Shown: piece after piece, positions 60,196 to 64,000 of the stretch
Numbering within the stretch: the first letter of the stretch is position 1
Layout: each line of letters starts with the position of its first letter
Assembly (NCBI RefSeq): GCF_013618635.1
Contig: NZ_JABLSJ010000016.1
Coordinates: forward strand, 1 to 64,000
Origin: Thalassobacillus sp. CUG 92003
GTDB lineage: Bacteria > Bacillota > Bacilli > Bacillales > Halobacillaceae
Direction of reading: 5' to 3'
Length of the DNA: 64,000 bases
The notes under the pieces: generated by a model
Told to the model about the DNA's origin: nothing
Databases searched by the model: none
Seen by the model: only the letters and a program-made list of their open reading frames with translations
Made by a program: the position numbers and the translations under genes

Positions 60196-62349
60196 ATGCC
60201 TAGCGAAGTATTTGTACCAAGTGAATATGCAACAATTCAAGAGGGGATTAATGCGGTCGATGCAGGCGGTACCGTGAATGTGGCAGCAGGTTTATATAGT
60301 CCGACTGCAACGATAATGGCGAACAAATCTGTATCGATCCTCGGTCCTCAAGCCGATGTCGATCCTCGGCCGAATTGTATGACCACACGCATTCCAGGAG
60401 ACCCCACCACGGAAGCGATTGTCGATGGCACCCTTTCCAACTTAACGAGGATTTTCAGGATTACCGCGAATGATGTAACGATAAATGGCTTTGAAATCAG
60501 AAATGGCACAGGTGATCTGGTTGATTCTCCTAATGCACTAACGCCTATCAAGCTACGTCCTCATGTTATTTATAACATTATCCACGGCGCAGGAGATGAA
60601 GGCGTTCAACTACGCAGAATCGAGGAAGGAGCAATTAGTTACAATCATATCTATGATACAGCCGGGGATGGCATTAACATTTGTTGTGGCTCGGATAACA
60701 ATACCATCAGTTATAATGAGCTGCATGCCATCCGCTCCACTGATGCCGGTATCGCTCTCTACCAGGCAACCAATTCAATCATTGAATACAATATTCTCTA
60801 CGATATGACCGCCATGGTATCTGACGATGGCATTAAACTGGGTGATGATACGGGTGTAGACGAAAACCTTCCCGGCGGCATCATTCGTAACAATATCATT
60901 TATAATATCAACGAAGATGGTATCGTTGTCATTATGAGTGACACGTTGGTAGAGGGAAATGAGATTTACGATAGTCGTGGGACAAACGGCGCCCTTTTCC
61001 TCGACGGGCAGACCGATAACATCACCATTATTAATAACTGCATCCATGACAATGGGGACGGTCCCCATACCACATATGGAATTAGAGTAGGCAAAGCAGG
61101 CAATGTGCCAACCAACGTCAGGGTCAATGGTAATAATATCTTTAATAACCCGGATGGCGGCCTTTTTTATAACTCGATGGCAGCACCACCACTGGATGCA
61201 GAAAACAATTGGTGGGGTAGTGAGGATGGACCGAATACACCAGGGGGTGATACGACGGTCGGGAACGTGGACTACACGCCTTGGCTGACAGAACCAGCAG
61301 CAGTTTGCAATCCGAATATAACGTGTCCGGATGATATTACCGTAGCAAATGATCCTGGGGAATGTTCAGCCCTCGTTTCATACGAAGTGGTAGCCAGAAG
61401 CAATGATTGTGGCATTACTGAAATTTCATGTAATGGCAGAACAGAAACCATTTCCCCGCCCCTGCAAATGGTCACGTTAGCAGAAGAGCAGACATTCCCA
61501 GTCGGCATGACAGAAGTAACGTGCTCAACAACTAATACAAGCGGGGATTCCGCCACGTGCAGTTTTTTCGTCATTGTTGAAGATACAGAAGCTCCAACGA
61601 TTCATTGTCCTGAAGATATCCAGGTCGGTGTCACGCCGGGTGAAGCAGGAACGGTGGTTACCTATCCTGACCCTACTGTATCGGATAATTGCCCTGTCGT
61701 CACCCACACCTGCTCCCCTCCTTCAGGGTCTTTCTTCCCCCTGGGTGTTACCGCGGTCACGTGTATGGCGGAAGATTCAGCAGGCAATATGAGCTCGTGC
61801 TCCTTTGACATCACTGTTATAGAACGGAGTCCACTGTCATTAGAGCTTGACCTGACGCTGTCAAAGGACGTGCAGGTAGTAGCGGAGGCGAATCTGGACA
61901 TTCAAGTCAATGATACGCAATCCGATCTAGAAACAACGAACGCTCAACAATCGATGGAATGTATCCGCGCCCAAAGAGTCTACGATTGGGTAGTATTTTG
62001 CACCGAATCATTACGCACCGTCTCAGTACCTGATGCATGTATTATTCAAATTCTAAGCTGCCAAAATGAAGGCAACGACGTGACTTCCAGCTGTGACGTG
62101 CTGCCGAACGCCTCCACCTTCACCATACTCGATGACATCAGGCCGGCTCCGGGAAGACCAGGATTCGGGACCGTCCCCATCCAATTCTCTGTACCGATCC
62201 TGATCAAGTACACGTGCAACAACCGTTTGATTTGTGAATTCGAAGTTACAATCGACACCATAGATGAAGTGGAACTGTGTTATCCGGAAGGAACCTCCAT
62301 TATAGCAAGCGTTACAGCAGGAGACTGTTTTATAGTAAGGGAATTCTGA
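60196..62349 (+). CDS. Right-handed beta-helix protein with two HYR domains and spore-type C-terminus
   Basis: 717 residues. Residues 5-365 form a parallel beta-helix of PbH1 repeats with many N-x-I/I-x-x-N rungs, closed by AENNWWGSEDGPN. Residues 376-463 and 469-543 are two HYR domains (CPDDI, CPEDI starts; FPVGMTEVTCS and FPLGVTAVTCM). Residues 587-717 are Cys-rich (CIRAQRVYDWVVFCTES) and resemble the C-terminal modules of Bacillus spore-surface proteins. No signal peptide, membrane helix or LPXTG motif is present, so export by Sec is unlikely; assembly on the spore from the mother cell would explain this. AAAGGAGG precedes the ATG. The function may be adhesion or polysaccharide binding. 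Confidence 0.75.
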   Translation: MPSEVFVPSEYATIQEGINAVDAGGTVNVAAGLYSPTATIMANKSVSILGPQADVDPRPNCMTTRIPGDPTTEAIVDGTLSNLTRIFRITANDVTINGFEIRNGTGDLVDSPNALTPIKLRPHVIYNIIHGAGDEGVQLRRIEEGAISYNHIYDTAGDGINICCGSDNNTISYNELHAIRSTDAGIALYQATNSIIEYNILYDMTAMVSDDGIKLGDDTGVDENLPGGIIRNNIIYNINEDGIVVIMSDTLVEGNEIYDSRGTNGALFLDGQTDNITIINNCIHDNGDGPHTTYGIRVGKAGNVPTNVRVNGNNIFNNPDGGLFYNSMAAPPLDAENNWWGSEDGPNTPGGDTTVGNVDYTPWLTEPAAVCNPNITCPDDITVANDPGECSALVSYEVVARSNDCGITEISCNGRTETISPPLQMVTLAEEQTFPVGMTEVTCSTTNTSGDSATCSFFVIVEDTEAPTIHCPEDIQVGVTPGEAGTVVTYPDPTVSDNCPVVTHTCSPPSGSFFPLGVTAVTCMAEDSAGNMSSCSFDITVIERSPLSLELDLTLSKDVQVVAEANLDIQVNDTQSDLETTNAQQSMECIRAQRVYDWVVFCTESLRTVSVPDACIIQILSCQNEGNDVTSSCDVLPNASTFTILDDIRPAPGRPGFGTVPIQFSVPILIKYTCNNRLICEFEVTIDTIDEVELCYPEGTSIIASVTAGDCFIVREF

Positions 62350-62401
62350 CGTTGACACATAACGCCAGCGAACGCATTCAAACTATAATTTCAACATGTT
62401 C

Positions 62402-62432
62402 AGGAACTTCCTATATCGGAAGTTCCTTTTTC
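62402..62432 (+). terminator. Terminator of the beta-helix gene
   Basis: AGGAACTTCC (62402-62411) pairs with GGAAGTTCCT (62418-62427), followed by TTTTCTC. Confidence 0.88.
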
Positions 62433-62439
62433 TCATGCC

Positions 62440-63510
62440 TTATACCGTATCGCCTTGTGTTTCATCGCGCGAGTCGTTTGAAACCAAAAACGGAACAAGG
62501 ATCGGGGTGACTAGTACCAATACGAGAAGACGAATGACTTGCATAGCCGCGACGATACTGGCGTCCAAGTCAAGCGAGGATGCGACTGATGCCATTTGCG
62601 GTGCTCCGGCGGGTACGACCGCAAGTAAGCTTGTAATAAAGTCAAGCGGCGTCAAAAGGTAAAAGATAGCCGTTACAAGGAAAGTCAGGAGGAAAAAAGC
62701 GAGCAGAATAACCAGACTCGTCCACCCGACCCTTCTTATATCCGCTAATGAGCCTCGATCAAACCGCACACCGATAATGACACCGAGCATTGCCATTCCT
62801 ATCCCGACGCCCAGATTCGGCATCGGAGGAAGTGCCAGCACAAACGTGTGAACTAGAAACCCGAGCACAATGGCGTATAAAAAAGCAGCAATAGGAATGT
62901 GCCACTTTTTTGCCAAGAGCAAAGTTAGAGCAGTCAGGATGCCATAACAAAGCACGGCCCCCACCATAGGAATGGAAGCTTCTGTTTCAGCTCCTGGCGT
63001 CGAGCTGTGCACGTCCTTCGTGTTCAGAAATGAAATCATGAAGCCAGCAACAATAGGAATTGTGGAAACCAACATCATAATTCTGACCGTTTGGAAGGCT
63101 GCCACCATCCCTAAATTGGCTTTGTATTCTCTGCTTAGCGCCATCATAACCGACGCCCCTGCTGGTAAACAGCAAAATAGCGCCGTCTTGGCATCGAGGT
63201 TTGAATACTTATAGAGCAGTTTGCCCAGTACCCAGCCTGCGGCCAACAAGATCACCATCGATATGGCCAATGGCAGCAAATAACCTCCCACTTCCTGAAA
63301 CATCGACATCCTGATGGTCAGACCAATGCTCACGCCAATCACGGCGAGTGCGAGATCAAAGAGAATAGGGGGATACGTGATATCTGCGATCATCAAACGA
63401 TAAAATGCTCCCACAAGCATAGCCCCTAACAGCCAACCTGCCGGAATATTAACCCAATCAAATAGAAAGCCGCCCATAAAGGCAGCAGCAATTAATAGAA
63501 ATTTTTTCAT
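62440..63510 (-). CDS. AbrB-family membrane protein (ammonia monooxygenase-like/putative transporter)
   Basis: 356 residues from ATG 63510 (AAAGGTGC upstream). Ten to eleven membrane helices in two homologous halves, each with a P-A-G motif: NIPAGWLLGAMLVG and FCCLPAGASVMMALS in half one, AVVPAGAPQMASVASSLDLDA in half two. PF05145, often misnamed ammonia monooxygenase. Probably a small-molecule transporter of unknown substrate. Divergent from a flavoprotein gene. Confidence 0.85.
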   Translation of the reverse strand: MKKFLLIAAAFMGGFLFDWVNIPAGWLLGAMLVGAFYRLMIADITYPPILFDLALAVIGVSIGLTIRMSMFQEVGGYLLPLAISMVILLAAGWVLGKLLYKYSNLDAKTALFCCLPAGASVMMALSREYKANLGMVAAFQTVRIMMLVSTIPIVAGFMISFLNTKDVHSSTPGAETEASIPMVGAVLCYGILTALTLLLAKKWHIPIAAFLYAIVLGFLVHTFVLALPPMPNLGVGIGMAMLGVIIGVRFDRGSLADIRRVGWTSLVILLAFFLLTFLVTAIFYLLTPLDFITSLLAVVPAGAPQMASVASSLDLDASIVAAMQVIRLLVLVLVTPILVPFLVSNDSRDETQGDTV

Positions 63511-63663
63511 TATGTCCAGCACCTTTGAGTCTGTTTATTTATTAAACATATACCATGATAGTTCAATCTCAATCATAATTCGAGCGCAAACGTTTGAGAT
63601 CATTTATCTTCAAGAATAAAATCGTTCACTTACCGGAAAAATAAAATGAAGGAGGGAGCATCT

Positions 63664-64000
63664 ATGAACATCGCCATAATCGGAGCAGGGCTAGCCGGAC
63701 TATCTTGCGCTCTAACATTAGAAAAGCACGGACACTCTGCTGATATATTTGAACAAAGTAAAACCATCGGCTTCAAGTTAAGAATCGCCGAATTGATGAC
63801 ACCCGTTCTCCATGCACCTATCAATGATGTCGTGCAGTTCTTTTCAGAACATCATGACATTCATCTGAAGCCAACCAGCTCCGTTCAAAAAATCCATGTC
63901 CACTCCCCTCATGCGTCTTCCTTTGTGGAAGGAAAATTAGGATTTATTAATATGCGCGGGGATCATCCGGAAGCTTACGAGAAACAACTGGCCGAACAAC
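63664..64000 (+). CDS. FAD-dependent oxidoreductase, N-terminal part (runs off window)
   Basis: The frame opens at ATG 63664, after AAGGAGGGAG, and is still open at base 64000. It reads MNIAIIGAGLAGLSCALTLE, a Rossmann dinucleotide-binding motif GxGxxG, then KHGHSADIFEQS with the acidic residue that binds the FAD ribose. About 112 residues are visible, too few to name the family. It could be an NAD(P)/FAD-dependent amine oxidase, desaturase or monooxygenase. Confidence 0.8.
   Translation, partial: MNIAIIGAGLAGLSCALTLEKHGHSADIFEQSKTIGFKLRIAELMTPVLHAPINDVVQFFSEHHDIHLKPTSSVQKIHVHSPHASSFVEGKLGFINMRGDHPEAYEKQLAEQ

Noticed and set aside
62053-62358. Antisense ORFs under the beta-helix/HYR gene
   Set aside because: They are shadows of a long, domain-rich plus-strand gene and have no ribosome sites.

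Overview
The window reads as chromosome from a Gram-positive, endospore-forming member of the Bacillaceae, most likely a halophilic or halotolerant genus of the Halobacillus/Pontibacillus type. The evidence is the strong AGGAGG ribosome binding sites, a QoxABCD aa3 quinol oxidase, a Rex-boxed L-lactate dehydrogenase, a MecA-like class B penicillin-binding protein, a BCCT compatible-solute transporter next to a GbsA-type betaine aldehyde dehydrogenase, and a chromosomal erm of the ErmD/ErmK group. The genus is an inference. No tRNA, rRNA, CRISPR array or prophage was seen.

Layout. 0.3-8 kb: two AraC-GyrI regulators, a lipoprotein PBP, a DUF1697 protein, and an EamA exporter facing a broken AraC regulator; a YrvL-like gene carries a frameshift. 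8-12.4 kb: qoxABCD plus two small membrane proteins. 12.9-20.7 kb: a DUF985 cupin, then a compact operon (DeoR regulator, DUF1537 sugar-acid kinase, two PdxA2-type dehydrogenases, TctCBA uptake system) that looks like a threonate/erythronate-type catabolic unit. 21-22.2 kb: an erm gene behind a 14-residue leader peptide and two terminators, with a frameshift near its 3' end. 22.3-28.7 kb: ldh, a UbiA-type prenyltransferase, DinB, NUDIX, PadR-DUF4188, GNAT and a BCCT transporter. 29.3-34.4 kb: an operon of amidohydrolase, unusual Rieske ferredoxin, ferredoxin-NADP reductase, two ChrA half-transporters and GbsA. This is the best candidate for an undescribed pathway. 34.5-48.2 kb: a vanadium haloperoxidase-type protein, NUDIX, resistance and acetyltransferase genes, TetR-MFS, a MerR-methyltransferase fusion, a ClpP paralogue, an ECF sigma factor and a dicarboxylate symporter. 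48.5-49.85 kb: a degenerate IS3-family element. 50-56.3 kb: TetR-ABC and MerR-ABC export operons, each behind a readable operator. 56.5-64 kb: DinB, a phosphatase, a deaminase, a twice-broken M3 peptidase, a 717-residue beta-helix/HYR protein, an AbrB-family permease and the start of a flavoprotein.

Two themes stand out. First, several intergenic regions hold degenerate tandem repeats with a period of 10 or 20-21 bp, that is one or two DNA helical turns. One family (core AAYCGCCCAWG) occurs at 35.4 kb and again, inverted, at 48.4 and 49.9 kb, where the IS3 element splits it. Second, at least six genes are broken, several by one-base changes in short A runs; either decay or sequencing error could explain this.
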